From: Planctomycetaceae bacterium
GTDB taxonomy: Bacteria > Planctomycetota > Planctomycetia > Planctomycetales > Planctomycetaceae
Direction: 5' to 3'
Length of the DNA stretch: 60,601 nucleotides
Assembly (NCBI GenBank): GCA_947476295.1
Contig: CANJQC010000014.1
Coordinates: forward strand, 1 to 60,601
Shown: positions 7,175 to 17,443 of the stretch, piece after piece
Layout of the letters: each line of letters begins with the position of its first letter
Position numbering within the stretch: position 1 is the first letter of the stretch
Program-made: the position numbers and the translations under genes
The notes under the pieces: model-generated
The model's database searches: none
What the model saw: only the letters and a program-made list of their open reading frames with translations
Told to the model about the DNA's origin: nothing

Positions 7175-8167
7175 CTATGCGGGCGATTTAGCGTAGGCAT
7201 CGAGCATTCGTGTCAGATCGTTGCAGATTTCTTCGGCGAGTTCCACTGGTGCCAGAACTATGGCCGATGGCCCGAAACTCATGATCCAGCGTTTGATTTC
7301 CTGAGTGTCCGTCAGTTGAAATTCTGCGATCAGAGATCCGTCATTCTGAGGCGACAATGTCTGACTCTTGTGCCAGTTCGATTCTCGAACATACCGAGCG
7401 GATTCTCTGCTGAACCGAACTCGAATTGTGTGAAGGATCATGTTGCCACTGCGGAAAACTCCAAAGCTGTGTTCCAGCCAGTTTTTAAGATCAAAGTCCT
7501 GAGGCACAGCGGCTGGAATCTTTGTGACGTGCACATCGTCAATGCGGTCCATCTTGAATGTGCGAATTTCGGCTCGACGACTTGACCATGCAATCAGATA
7601 GAGGCTGCCCCGATGAAAGACAAAGCCCTGTGGATAGACTTCCTGCTCGACCGGCTCCGTGGACTGATCTGATTGATACGTAATCAGCGTAATCAGATGA
7701 TCCTCAATCGCCAGCATCAGGCTGTCGATTAATTCGCCTCGTTTGCTGTAGTCGCTGGCTCCCACGGAAGTTGCGTGCAGTGATCCTGAGAGCTTGTGCA
7801 GGTAGCGGATTGCCTGATCGCCGAGTGCTCCTCGAATCTTACCGAGGACTCGATGCAGGCCAGTCCAGAACGGAGTGCCAGCCAATGGTTCAAGAAAACG
7901 TTGAGCCATGTAGACGGACAGCAGTTCTGTAACGGTGAAACCGGTTTGCTCGGAGAACGGCTTCATCTTCCATCGCTTCAACCCTCGGTCGCCAATGACT
8001 TCCTGAATTTCAAACCCCGCCGTCTGAAGGACAGCAATGTCTCGTCGGATAGAGCGATCTGACACGTCAAACTCAGTGGCCAGTTCGGCCAGTGGAATCC
8101 CGAAACGCGAATCCGCCAGAAGCTGGAGCAATTTCCACTGTCGAAGCAGTTGTTGCGATTCGCTCAC
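7175..8167 (-). CDS. WYL-domain transcriptional regulator
   Basis: A 330-aa DeoR/HTH_11-type regulator: winged helix near the N-terminus (LAELATEFDVSDRSIRRDI), a central WYL domain (QGFVFHRGSLYLIAWSSRRAEIRTFKMDRI) and a WCX-like C-terminus. WYL proteins bind small ligands or nucleic acids. I choose the GTG at 8167, whose bases overlap the TGA of the upstream transporter gene (GTGA), in place of the longer frame to 8251 that lies inside that gene. Last gene of the 13.5-7.2 kb catabolic cluster and its likely regulator. Confidence 0.85.
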   Translation of the reverse strand: MSESQQLLRQWKLLQLLADSRFGIPLAELATEFDVSDRSIRRDIAVLQTAGFEIQEVIGDRGLKRWKMKPFSEQTGFTVTELLSVYMAQRFLEPLAGTPFWTGLHRVLGKIRGALGDQAIRYLHKLSGSLHATSVGASDYSKRGELIDSLMLAIEDHLITLITYQSDQSTEPVEQEVYPQGFVFHRGSLYLIAWSSRRAEIRTFKMDRIDDVHVTKIPAAVPQDFDLKNWLEHSFGVFRSGNMILHTIRVRFSRESARYVRESNWHKSQTLSPQNDGSLIAEFQLTDTQEIKRWIMSFGPSAIVLAPVELAEEICNDLTRMLDAYAKSPA

Positions 8168-9501
8168 GACTGTTCCTTTGAGTCTGCGTTTGACGGAAAG
8201 ACTAAACGACGATCCCCGGAAACACGTTGTTGAGGGTTCACAAACACCCAACAGATCGCGCCGGCGAAATAAACGCCGGCGAACAAAAGCAGCACCAGAT
8301 TCCAGTTTGCGGTTACCTGGAATAATTTTCCGACAACGATCGGGCAGGCGGCGGCGGCGACGTTGCCGACCATATTCATCAATCCGAAAACCTGTGGAAC
8401 TCGCGCCCCTCCGATATCAATTGTGGCAGCAAACGCCGCTGGTCCGGCAAGCGCTGCGAAGAACGCGCCCAATGTCAGCAAAGCTACCGCCAACTCCGGG
8501 CTCTGCACGAACCAGGCAGCTAAGATGAGAAGTGAGCACGCTCCAAGTGACGCTGCTCCGACACCGCTGCGGCTGAGACGCAAACCACCCGTTTGTCGCC
8601 AAATCCAGTCCGTCAGCATTCCACCGAAAATGCAGCCTGTCAGAGTTCCCGCAAAGACCAGACCCTGCAGGTAACCCGATTTCGCCACTGAAACGCCGCG
8701 CGTCTCCTGAAGAAAGGTTGGAAACCAACTGGCAAAAAACATGTATCCGCTCGCCCGGCAGATTTGCTGACCGCATAGCCACCACATCACAGGACTCAAC
8801 GCTATGGTCAGCAGCCTGGCCTGTTCGCTGTCAACGGATGGCTGATTCACGTTGTTCTGATTCTTGATGTTCACATTGCGACCAGCCCGAATCAGTGCGA
8901 GTTCGCTTGAGTTCACTGCCGGAGTCTCCTCAGGTTGATCGCGAAACCAGGAGAGAAAGCCGATTGCCCACAGAATGCCCGGCAGAGCAAACGCCACGAA
9001 AACCCACCGCCAGCCGAATGCGATCATTAACACCCCCACGCTCCCGCTGGCTGCGATCGCACCGACCTGCATTCCTGCGGTGAAAACTCCGCAACCCAGA
9101 GATCGCTGGGAGAGCGGCATCCAGTGGCCAATCGAATTGCACGACGCAGGAAAGATCCCGGCCTGAGCGACACCCATGATCAACTGTGCAACGATCAACA
9201 GCCAAAATCCCGGCGCGATTCCGATGCCGATTGTGGCCACGGACCAGCCGACGGCGAAGACGCTCAGACCAATTCGGGGCCCGACACGTTCTGAAAACCA
9301 TCCGCTGGGAACCTGGAAGATTGCATAGGTCCAGAAAAACGCGCTCATAAACCAGCCGGACTCAGCCAATGTCAGGCCCAGATCGCTGCGAACCGTGCTT
9401 TCGGCCACGCCAACCGCATTCCGGCAAAGATACGACAACGCAGCGGCCAGTGTAAGCCACGCAAGGACGCGATAGCGAACGGTTGTCGGGCTGTCTGTCA
9501 T
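8164..9501 (-). CDS. MFS transporter, anion:cation symporter (ACS) type
   Basis: A 445-aa inner-membrane carrier with about 12 hydrophobic helices. The N-terminal pattern (SYLCRNAVGVAES.., GWFMSAFFWTYAIFQVPSGWFSERVGPR) is that of ACS-family sugar-acid transporters such as hexuronate or galactonate permeases. The ATG follows immediately after the stop codon of the lyase gene at 9502, and the stop overlaps the next start, so the three genes are translationally coupled. Likely imports the sugar acid handled by the neighbouring enzymes. Confidence 0.88.
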   Translation of the reverse strand: MTDSPTTVRYRVLAWLTLAAALSYLCRNAVGVAESTVRSDLGLTLAESGWFMSAFFWTYAIFQVPSGWFSERVGPRIGLSVFAVGWSVATIGIGIAPGFWLLIVAQLIMGVAQAGIFPASCNSIGHWMPLSQRSLGCGVFTAGMQVGAIAASGSVGVLMIAFGWRWVFVAFALPGILWAIGFLSWFRDQPEETPAVNSSELALIRAGRNVNIKNQNNVNQPSVDSEQARLLTIALSPVMWWLCGQQICRASGYMFFASWFPTFLQETRGVSVAKSGYLQGLVFAGTLTGCIFGGMLTDWIWRQTGGLRLSRSGVGAASLGACSLLILAAWFVQSPELAVALLTLGAFFAALAGPAAFAATIDIGGARVPQVFGLMNMVGNVAAAACPIVVGKLFQVTANWNLVLLLFAGVYFAGAICWVFVNPQQRVSGDRRLVFPSNADSKEQS

Positions 9502-10416
9502 TCAAAGGACCGTCTGTAATCTGGCAAACAGACGATCGACTTCCGCCTGTGTTTCGCTGTCGAGTTTCCAGCGAACGGGCTGAATCTGATTCGTGTTGGT
9601 AAAGATCCCGCGTTTCTTCAGCAGATATTTTTCAATCGCCAGAAATCCATCAAGTCCTCCCTGAAGCTGCAACGCAACTAACGCACAAATTGGAAGTGAC
9701 AACTGGTATGTTCGTTCTTCGTCACCAGCCTGAAGTGCTTTCCAGAGGGCCACGATGCCATCGAGCAAATCCGTTCCTGGCATTGTCCCGACTATTCCGC
9801 GGCGGTAGCAATCCACGAGATTGATTCCGCCAGAGCCTTCAAAGATCCGGGCCTCTCCCTGAGTCGCATCGCGAAGCTTCGAAAGGTTCGGGCCAAGCGG
9901 ACTAGCTTCGGGCTTGAAGAAGATACGATCCTCTCCGAATTCTTCCAGCAGACTCAGGTACACGCCAAAATCAATCGCCGCGCCGACGTAGCTGGATGCA
10001 TCCTGAACCACCAGCGGAATCGAAACGCTGCGGGCGATCGCCGCGAAATAGTCCCGTGTCGCCGCGCTCCCTAATGCTGTAGCCACCGGCGGGATTGCCA
10101 TGACGGCACTGGCTCCATGTTGTTCGGCATGCCCGGCAAATTCTATCGCTCCGGTCGTGCTTTCTGCACCCACGCTGACGACGCAGAATCCGCGTCCCGC
10201 GACAGCCTTACAAACCTGTTCCGTCAGTTCCTTTCGACCTCGGTAGCCCAGCCGCAGAATCTCACTCACCACCGCGACGACAACGCCATCCGCTCCAGTA
10301 TTAAACGCCCAGTCGATCTCACGCTCCAGCACAGCGCTATCGATCTCACCATGATCGGTAAAGGGCGTATGGAGAACGGGAAGAACTCCCTGAAGCAAGT
10401 TGTTTGAAGCACTCAT
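9502..10416 (-). CDS. dihydrodipicolinate synthase / N-acetylneuraminate lyase family protein
   Basis: A 304-aa class I aldolase-fold protein. [11 protein letters not shown] carries the expected Schiff-base lysine, and [19 protein letters not shown] matches the family's C-terminal GG..N region. Members cleave or form 2-keto-3-deoxy sugar acids, dihydrodipicolinate or sialic acid. With a galactonate-dehydratase-like gene and an ACS transporter nearby, a 2-keto-3-deoxy-sugar-acid aldolase is the most economical guess. This copy is unlikely to be the biosynthetic DapA. Confidence 0.85.
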   Translation of the reverse strand: MSASNNLLQGVLPVLHTPFTDHGEIDSAVLEREIDWAFNTGADGVVVAVVSEILRLGYRGRKELTEQVCKAVAGRGFCVVSVGAESTTGAIEFAGHAEQHGASAVMAIPPVATALGSAATRDYFAAIARSVSIPLVVQDASSYVGAAIDFGVYLSLLEEFGEDRIFFKPEASPLGPNLSKLRDATQGEARIFEGSGGINLVDCYRRGIVGTMPGTDLLDGIVALWKALQAGDEERTYQLSLPICALVALQLQGGLDGFLAIEKYLLKKRGIFTNTNQIQPVRWKLDSETQAEVDRLFARLQTVL

Positions 10417-10439
10417 GATTGGTCTTTCTTTCTACCTAT

Positions 10440-10500
10440 TCCAGGTTGGACATACACGTCCGACTATGACTCATCTACGCTGGACATTCCCGTCCGACAG
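10440..10500. repeat. short palindromic repeats GGACAT..GTCC (two copies)
   Basis: GGACATACACGTCC (10448-10461) and GGACATTCCCGTCC (10482-10495), each followed by GAC, lie in the 216-bp gap upstream of the lyase gene; a perfect copy (GGACATTCATGTCC) is at 12121-12134 and a looser one at about 10612-10629. They may be a dispersed repeat or operators of the cluster. Confidence 0.6.
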
Positions 10501-10632
10501 GCTGCCCCGGACGTCCCCGACAAACAAAGCCTCCGTCGCCGGAGGAATATCGCCTGAATCTATGTTTAAAAACACTCAACCAATTTCGTGAGACAACGAT
10601 GACCTAAAACAGGACAGACGCAAATGTCCTTC

Positions 10633-12075
10633 CTAAGGAATCGCAGTAATGTCTGCGAGTTTGTCTTCTCTGTGTTCCCCACTGTCCTCTGTGGGAAAAC
10701 CTGTCAGCACTTCAGTGATCGCAGATGTCATCGCCTCGAGGCTCCCGCGGTCAAACGGCGTTTGCCAGACGGGATAGATCTCGGTGTCATACAGATCCTC
10801 TGGCGGCAGGTAGCCGATGGAGCCATTGATAAGGTTCATGCACAGGATCGTGTGTTGCGGAAACCGGCGGCGAAGTTCCTGCTGAAGGATGGAATACGGT
10901 TCACAGCAACTGCCGACGAGCACTGCGTCTCCAATGCACCAGACATAGATCGCCAGATTGTATGTCGAACCATTGCCAACGCCGCGACGAATGTCTCGCT
11001 TGCGCCGGAGTCGTTCTTCCAAAGCACGATCGGTACAGGCCAGTCGCTGCTGTTCCAGTTCCTCAACGGACGGCCAATTCTTCAATGGCAATTCCACTGA
11101 GGTCTGCATCGCACGCAACTTCTGCGACAGCTCACGAGGTTCATGTTTCCATACCGCAAGTGGCGCGCCAGATTCCACAGTTTCAGCATACGCCAGCCGG
11201 GTTCCGGGTGGCTCCATACCGTGCAACGTGGCCAGAGCCGCGAAACCAAGTTGCAGTCCGTGACGGTCTGCGATCTCGGGGTCGCCTACATACTGATATC
11301 GCGGAGCCAGATCGCCACACGCCCCCAGCAGAAACATCGCCGGTGCATCGGTGGACTGCTGAATGGTTTCGCGCATAGCTCCGACGTAGTCCGGCGAGAT
11401 CGCAGTGTTGTCCCAGGCCAGCGTGGTGGGATGACAGGCATAGTTGACCAGTGTCGCGCGAATTCGTCCGGTCGCATCCGTGACGCGACCAACCAGCAGA
11501 GTGTCATCCGGCTTTCCATCCGGGTTGTAGCCACAGACGATACGATTCTTCGTTGGATCAGGGTCAGGCAAATCACGAATAGTCGCCAAGCCGCATCGAC
11601 CCTGATGCCAGTCCAGAGTCGCATCGAACTGCGATTCCAGCGACTGGCGGATCGCATCAACCGTCGATTCGAACAGATGTTCCATCCACTTCCGAAGCAG
11701 GTCACTGCCTGGCAGAGAATCGTCAGCGTCCATCAACGGCGGACCGGCATGAGTGTGGCTGAGAGCAAAAATCAGATTCGCAGACTCAAGCGACAGCGTT
11801 TCCAATAACCGCTTCTGGAATTTTTGAAATGTCTGCGGAGTTTTCCACCAGCCGAGATCCGCGTCCACAAGAACCAGCGTCGATCCGCCCGCCAGCGACG
11901 TTATCGTCAGAGCGGTGAGTGTCAGCGATCGATGAATTGAATCGGCCACATCGTGTTTCGCCGCGCCCCAGTTACGTGAGTAGATGCCAATCGGGGGCGT
12001 AACGTCGGTGCGCGCGATTCCGATGCGACCGTGGAACGAGGCATGATGAAAGTCGGACGGAACTGTTGAAAGCAT
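10633..12075 (-). CDS. neutral/alkaline ceramidase-like amidohydrolase
   Basis: A 480-aa protein with the N-terminal neutral/alkaline non-lysosomal ceramidase fold (PF04734). Evidence: IGIARTDVTPPIGIYSRNWG at the start, the zinc-binding ALSHTHAGPP motif, and NYACHPTTLAWDNTAISPD. No signal peptide is obvious, so it is probably cytoplasmic. Such stand-alone N-terminal modules are common in planctomycetes and their substrate is unknown; ceramide itself need not be it. It is part of the minus-strand cluster with the lyase and dehydratase genes. Confidence 0.8.
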   Translation of the reverse strand: MLSTVPSDFHHASFHGRIGIARTDVTPPIGIYSRNWGAAKHDVADSIHRSLTLTALTITSLAGGSTLVLVDADLGWWKTPQTFQKFQKRLLETLSLESANLIFALSHTHAGPPLMDADDSLPGSDLLRKWMEHLFESTVDAIRQSLESQFDATLDWHQGRCGLATIRDLPDPDPTKNRIVCGYNPDGKPDDTLLVGRVTDATGRIRATLVNYACHPTTLAWDNTAISPDYVGAMRETIQQSTDAPAMFLLGACGDLAPRYQYVGDPEIADRHGLQLGFAALATLHGMEPPGTRLAYAETVESGAPLAVWKHEPRELSQKLRAMQTSVELPLKNWPSVEELEQQRLACTDRALEERLRRKRDIRRGVGNGSTYNLAIYVWCIGDAVLVGSCCEPYSILQQELRRRFPQHTILCMNLINGSIGYLPPEDLYDTEIYPVWQTPFDRGSLEAMTSAITEVLTGFPTEDSGEHREDKLADITAIP

Positions 12076-12120
12076 TGCGAAGGACCGTTCGAGTAGGGAG
12101 TGTTCTTATGTAGACAGGAT

Positions 12121-12134
12121 GGACATTCATGTCC
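12121..12134. repeat. perfect palindrome GGACATTCATGTCC
   Basis: Perfect 6-bp inverted repeat with a 2-bp centre, about 45 bp upstream of the ceramidase-like start codon; the same word family occurs twice upstream of the lyase gene. It may be a regulator site or a mobile repeat. Confidence 0.5.
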
Positions 12135-12354
12135 GTCGCATAGCATCATAATCATAATCTTACTCATAATCGATTTGCAGGTGATACCCCCCCCCGGTTC
12201 TCAGCAACCCAGCACGACTCACTTTGCAATGAGGGATTAAGAATAAGAATTCAACAGGACTATGGGGGATTCCTTCATACGAGGCCAATATCTCGGACTG
12301 TAAGTTCAGGCTGCAGAAATCTCAGCTTTGCACCGCCGATACGTTGCATGTTGC

Positions 12355-13533
12355 CTACCAGTCTCCCGCAGCGCCATCGCGGTAGTACACTCGCTGCGGA
12401 AGTTCCTGTTGAAATGGGTGCTTACGAATTTCTTCTTCGTTGATCGTAATGCCCAGACCGGGTTTTGTGTTCGGAGCAACCGTGCGGGTTACTGCATCAA
12501 TGGTGAATCCTTCTTCAACGATGTCCTGTCGCCAAGGTACATCATTGTGGACGGTTTCGCAGATGATGTAGCTGGGTTGCGAGAAGCCAAATTCCAGCGA
12601 CGCTGCGGTACTGACAGGCCCTTGCGGATTGTGCGGTGCAAGCGCGATTCGATACGCATCCGCCAGAGCGGCAACGCGACGCGATTCGGTAAAGCCGCCG
12701 CAGTGAGTGATATCAAGCTGACAGATTTCGCAACCTCGTGCTGCAAACAAGTCACGAAATGCAGCCAGATTTGTGATGCGTTCGCCCGTTGCGATCGGTG
12801 TCGTCACGGCCGCATTGATGGCGGCCAGACCGTCAATGCTTTCGGGCCAGCAGGGTTCTTCGAAAAAATAAAGCCCATAAGGATCGATCGCTTTGGCGAA
12901 CTGCATGCCCATTGCCGGTGATGGACGGGCATGGCAATCGACCATGATATCAATGTCGTCGCCAACGGCTTCACGCATCGCGGCGACGCAGGCTTCAGCA
13001 GCCTTGATTGGTTTTTGGCCTTCCAGCGGCATGGTGGGCGGTACGGCCATCGATTTGAATGCGGTGAAGCCATCCGACACCGCTTGCTGAGCCAGCTCTG
13101 CGAAACGCTTTGCGTTATCAACGGGCGTCTCATAAAAATTTTCCATGTCGCCACCGCCGAGGTGACAGTACAGCCGAATGGAATCACGAACCGGGCCACC
13201 CCACAACTTATGACACGGGACGCCATGAATCTTTCCGGCGATGTCCCAGAGTGCCAGATCAATACCGGCAATTGCGGTCGAACGCACGATTCCGCTTCCG
13301 TGCCAGAAGTGTTGTCGCCACATGACCTGCCAAAGATATTCGACTCGCGTAGGGTCTTCACCGATCAATAATTGCGACAGATCCTCAACCGACCCAACGA
13401 CGCCACGAGTGTGCCATTCGAGTGTCGCTTCACCCCATCCGAACAGCCCCGGCTGATCGGTAATGACCTTCACAAATACCCAATTACGCATTCGGGCGTG
13501 GCAGACAAGCGTTTCAATTGCAGTAATTTTCAT
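12355..13533 (-). CDS. mandelate racemase / muconate lactonizing enzyme family dehydratase (galactonate-dehydratase-like)
   Basis: A 392-aa enolase-superfamily enzyme that removes water from a sugar acid to give a 2-keto-3-deoxy acid. Metal and catalytic residues are visible: VDCHARPSP (D and H), FFEEPC (E), TGERITN (E) and LAPHNPQGP (H), with ICETVH near the C-terminus, the pattern of the D-galactonate/mannonate dehydratase subgroup. The start is the ATG at 13533 ([10 protein letters not shown]); the frame is open upstream to 13584. It heads the catabolic cluster and is divergent from the PVC-type cytochrome gene. The exact sugar acid cannot be named from sequence. Confidence 0.9.
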   Translation of the reverse strand: MKITAIETLVCHARMRNWVFVKVITDQPGLFGWGEATLEWHTRGVVGSVEDLSQLLIGEDPTRVEYLWQVMWRQHFWHGSGIVRSTAIAGIDLALWDIAGKIHGVPCHKLWGGPVRDSIRLYCHLGGGDMENFYETPVDNAKRFAELAQQAVSDGFTAFKSMAVPPTMPLEGQKPIKAAEACVAAMREAVGDDIDIMVDCHARPSPAMGMQFAKAIDPYGLYFFEEPCWPESIDGLAAINAAVTTPIATGERITNLAAFRDLFAARGCEICQLDITHCGGFTESRRVAALADAYRIALAPHNPQGPVSTAASLEFGFSQPSYIICETVHNDVPWRQDIVEEGFTIDAVTRTVAPNTKPGLGITINEEEIRKHPFQQELPQRVYYRDGAAGDW

Positions 13534-13852
13534 TGGATCGCAATTCGTTAGCCTGCCGGCAGCGTCATAACCGGTTTGGATCAAAGATGATCCATCTTCT
13601 CAACAGTTCCTGTAATGGCAAGTGTGGTGAAGAATACTGAACGAAGAAGGAATCGCCATCGATATGAAGCAAGATACCGACTCTGAGATATCGGGCGAAT
13701 TTGGCTGCTTGGTTGCTCCGCAGCCTATCTCTGCCTACCGTACTTCTTCGCAAACACTGTCATCAGTCGGAATGCGAACAGAACGACGCGCAGGAATTCT
13801 CGTCCTGCATGAAACGGAGTTGTGGAAGTCCTTAATTTGGAGCTGCTGAATC

Positions 13853-16800
13853 GTGCCTCAGTTGAATCGCTGGATATTGGTTGTTGCAGGATTGCTTTTG
13901 ACTGGCTTAAGCGACAATTTGATGGCGCAGGGGCCGTCGAAAGACTTGGCGATTAAGCTGATGTCGCTGCCGCCGCGTCCTAAACGTCCGGATCTGCAAG
14001 CCAGCAGACTTCCGCTGGAGTTTTTGCGGGGCGAACGAGTGGCTTTTCTGGGCAACTCACTTGCCGAACGTATGAATCTGTTCGGGCACTTTGAGACTCT
14101 GCTGCACACTCGGTTCCCGCAGAAGGAACTGGTTACCCGCAACTTCGCGCGACCTGCAGAAGAAGTCGGCATTCAGCAGCGATCAGCCGACTACACGGCG
14201 CTGGATGATCCGCAGTTGGCGTTTGGTGCCGACACGTATTTCTGTTTCTTCGGCTTCAACGAGTCGTACGCCGGCCCCGAGGGAATCGATGGCTTCAAAG
14301 AGCGATATAGCAACTATCTGGACACAATGGCCAAGCGCTATCCTCGTGATGACACCAACGCTCCGCCGCGATTCATTCTCGTGTCGCCGATTGCATTCGA
14401 ACCCACCGGCGATCCATTGTTGCCGGATGGCTCCACGGAAAATGAGAACCTGAAATTGTATTCAGCCGCCGTCTCCGAAGTTGCTGCCGCGCGCAAGTTG
14501 GCATTCGTCGATGTGTTCGAAGCGTCTGAGAACATTTTTTGCGGGAAGCCGGGAATGCAGTACACCATCAACGGCTGTCACCTGAACGACGCCGGCGATC
14601 GCGAAGTCGCGAGACTGATTGATGAAAAGGCATTCGGTTCCGCGTCTTCAGCCAGCTTTGGCAGTCCAGCGTACGAAACATTACGAGCGGCCATCAACGA
14701 CAAATCGTGGGTGCATCTGCAGGATTATCGAATGCTCAACGGCTGGTACGTTTACGGTGGCCGACGGACGTTTGATACTGAAACGTTCCCGCGGGAATAC
14801 ATCAAGATCCGCAGGATGGCTGAGGTACGCGATCGATTGGTCTGGGATCTGGCTCAGGGCAAACCTGTGTCTGACACGCCGGACGATGTAGGAACCGGTG
14901 AACTGATTGTCCCGGAAACTCGCTTCGGAGAGCCACGCCAAGATTATTCTGAAGCCGAGGAATTGCGATATCTCACGCCGCGGCAATTGATCGCCGAGAC
15001 CAAAGTGCCTGAAGGATTTGAGATCCAGGCATTTGCCGACGAAACCATGTTTCCGGAACTCGCGAAGCCAGTGCAATTAAACTTCGACAACAAAGGACGC
15101 TTGTGGGTTTCCTGCATGCCCACATATCCGCAATGGAAACCTGGCGATCACAAACCGAACGATCGGCTGCTGATTCTGGAAGACATCGATCACGATGGCA
15201 AAGCAGATTCCTGCAAAGTCTTTTACGACAAGCTGCACTGCCCGACCGGTTTTGAATTTTGGAACGGCGGGGTTCTCGTCGTCGATCAGCCGCGTCTGCT
15301 GTTCCTGAAAGACACGGACGGCGACGACAAGGCCGACGAAGTTGTGCATTTGCTCGACGGCTGGGCATCTGACGATACGCACCACACCTGCGGTGCGTTT
15401 GAATGGAGTCACTCGGGTAAGCTGCACATGCTGGAAGGGATCGCAACCAGCACGACTCTTGAAACACCGTGGGGCCCGCATCGCAGCCGGGGTACCGGTG
15501 GTGCGTATGTGTTGGATCCTCGCACGCTGAAAATTCGTCAGTTTGCGCTGCCCGGTCAGTACAACATGTGGTGTTATGTCTTCAATAACTGGGGGCAAGG
15601 CATCGTCGGTGACGGTACGACGGCGAATCATGCTTGGGATACCCCCTTGTCCGGAGCCCAGTTCGGAGGCCGCACGGGGCTGAATTTTATCTTCAACAAC
15701 GAAGGCATGCGACCTGCACTTGGCAGCGAATTTCTTGTGAGCCGCAACTTTCCGGATAATGTTCAGAGACAGTTCACATACGCCTGCGTCATCAATATGA
15801 ACGGTCTGCCTCGGTTCACAGTGAATGATGACGGAGGCGGATTCCACGGTGATCGACTAAAAAACGCTGACGGCAGTCCCGATGATCTCATTCGTTCCAC
15901 CGACAAGCATTTTCGGCCTGCCGATCCGCAAATCGGCCCTGACGGTGCATTGTGGTTTGGCGACTGGGCGAATGCTCTCATCGGTCACATGCAGTACAGT
16001 CAGCGCGACCCAAATCGAGATCACACTCGTGGCCGCATTTATCGCCTAGTTTATCCGAGTCGTCCGCTGGTGACACCGGCGACTCAGTTCGAAAAATCTG
16101 TTCCAGAGATCCTTGAGCAGTTGCGAGAATACGAATGGCGTACGCACTACCGTGCGCGTCGTGAACTCCATGACCGACCGACTGCGGATGTGCTTCCTGC
16201 GGTTGCTTCGTGGGTCAAGGGGCTCAAAGCCGATGATCCGGAATACGATCGTCTGCGAACGGAAGCATTATGGATTCAGCAGGCGCATCATCAGATCGAT
16301 CCCGATCTGCTGGCGGCTGTGTTGAAGGCGTCAACGTTTGATGCGCGAGCGGCTGCAGTCCGCATCGTATCCGACGAACGTGAATCAATTGCTGATGCGC
16401 AAGCAATGCTTACCGCTACTGCAAAGGATGCACATCCGCGAGTTCGGACCGAGGCGGCTCGTGGTTTAAGCTTCTTCGACAACATCGAAGCTCAGACCGC
16501 GTTGCTGGCCATGACCCGTTTCCCGGCCGATTACTGGGTTGACTACACCGTGCAGCATGCCCTTGGGGCAAATGAAAAGATCTGGCGTGGCGATTATATC
16601 GCCGGCAGGATCCCCGACCTGAGTTCTCGTGCGGCTGAGATTGTGACGAAGCTGATGGAGGCATCGAAATCTGGCGCAGTCGCATTGCCGTTTCTGCAGA
16701 CACTCCTGTCGCAGCAGCCGAAGCCGGAAGAAGAACGCAACAAGGCCATGACCGCGTTGTCGGATCTGAAGGGCGATACAAATCGTGGTCGCGAAGTGTT

Positions 16801-17197
16801 TGTGCGCAACTGTACCGCGTGTCATAAAGTCGGCAACGGTGAAGGTCGTGAATTCGGACCGAACCTTGCCGGAGTTGCAAAACGGATGAATAAATTCAAA
16901 ATCGTGCAGTCCGTTGTGGACCCAAATGTTGAGGTTGCCGAAAAATATCGTTCAACGTTGATCGTCACGAAGGACGGCATGCCGACCGCAGGACTTGTTG
17001 TGTCTGAAAATGACGTAGAAGTTGAACTCTTCGATGGGAAAGCGGTCCGCAAGATCACCAAGGCAGACATCGAAGAACGTGTGACTCAGCAACAAAGCAG
17101 CATGCCCGAAGGTGCTGCATCAACGGTGGCTCCGTCTGAATTCATCGATCTGATGGAATATCTGGCGGCACAGACTCAGGACGTTGCACCAAAGTAG
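13853..17197 (+). CDS. secreted SGNH-hydrolase / PVC-type dehydrogenase / HEAT / cytochrome c protein
   Basis: A 1,114-aa exported multidomain protein. In order: signal peptide (about 1-25, ending LMAQG); SGNH-like esterase domain (about 50-270, starting VAFLGNSLAERM); PVC-type membrane-bound dehydrogenase beta-propeller domain (about 380-740, starting VPEGFEIQAF); HEAT-like helices (about 750-960); and a C-terminal haem domain with CTACH near residues 987-991 and a downstream methionine-containing segment. It starts at GTG 13853 with GGAG upstream; TTG at 13862 is an alternative. The family is expanded in planctomycetes and is thought to oxidise sugars or alcohols in the periplasm, passing electrons to c-type cytochromes. 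Substrate unknown. Confidence 0.9.
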   Translation: MPQLNRWILVVAGLLLTGLSDNLMAQGPSKDLAIKLMSLPPRPKRPDLQASRLPLEFLRGERVAFLGNSLAERMNLFGHFETLLHTRFPQKELVTRNFARPAEEVGIQQRSADYTALDDPQLAFGADTYFCFFGFNESYAGPEGIDGFKERYSNYLDTMAKRYPRDDTNAPPRFILVSPIAFEPTGDPLLPDGSTENENLKLYSAAVSEVAAARKLAFVDVFEASENIFCGKPGMQYTINGCHLNDAGDREVARLIDEKAFGSASSASFGSPAYETLRAAINDKSWVHLQDYRMLNGWYVYGGRRTFDTETFPREYIKIRRMAEVRDRLVWDLAQGKPVSDTPDDVGTGELIVPETRFGEPRQDYSEAEELRYLTPRQLIAETKVPEGFEIQAFADETMFPELAKPVQLNFDNKGRLWVSCMPTYPQWKPGDHKPNDRLLILEDIDHDGKADSCKVFYDKLHCPTGFEFWNGGVLVVDQPRLLFLKDTDGDDKADEVVHLLDGWASDDTHHTCGAFEWSHSGKLHMLEGIATSTTLETPWGPHRSRGTGGAYVLDPRTLKIRQFALPGQYNMWCYVFNNWGQGIVGDGTTANHAWDTPLSGAQFGGRTGLNFIFNNEGMRPALGSEFLVSRNFPDNVQRQFTYACVINMNGLPRFTVNDDGGGFHGDRLKNADGSPDDLIRSTDKHFRPADPQIGPDGALWFGDWANALIGHMQYSQRDPNRDHTRGRIYRLVYPSRPLVTPATQFEKSVPEILEQLREYEWRTHYRARRELHDRPTADVLPAVASWVKGLKADDPEYDRLRTEALWIQQAHHQIDPDLLAAVLKASTFDARAAAVRIVSDERESIADAQAMLTATAKDAHPRVRTEAARGLSFFDNIEAQTALLAMTRFPADYWVDYTVQHALGANEKIWRGDYIAGRIPDLSSRAAEIVTKLMEASKSGAVALPFLQTLLSQQPKPEEERNKAMTALSDLKGDTNRGREVFVRNCTACHKVGNGEGREFGPNLAGVAKRMNKFKIVQSVVDPNVEVAEKYRSTLIVTKDGMPTAGLVVSENDVEVELFDGKAVRKITKADIEERVTQQQSSMPEGAASTVAPSEFIDLMEYLAAQTQDVAPK

Positions 17198-17443
17198 ATC
17201 CTGACTGCTGTGGGAAAGATTTGTGAGCGGAGCTGAAACCGTTTTACTGCGGACGTCCGCTCCACGTCGCCGCGTTGCTGTTCAATCAGCGTTAATTTGG
17301 CGACTTGTCGCAACAAGCCGCAAAATACAGCCCGGCAGGCTGTACCGAAATGGATTTTCGCCGCTGCGTTGTTTGTACACTACAAATTTGGGTATCATTG
17401 GAGTTGCCAGTGTCCAATATTTCCACGATCAACGGGGAATGAT

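Noticed and set aside
9502-10416. Biosynthetic dapA
   Set aside because: Context is a catabolic cluster with a transporter and sugar-acid dehydratase, so a 2-keto-3-deoxy acid lyase is more likely than lysine biosynthesis.
15077-15847. 256-codon minus-strand frame inside the PVC cytochrome gene
   Set aside because: Antisense shadow of a strongly supported protein.
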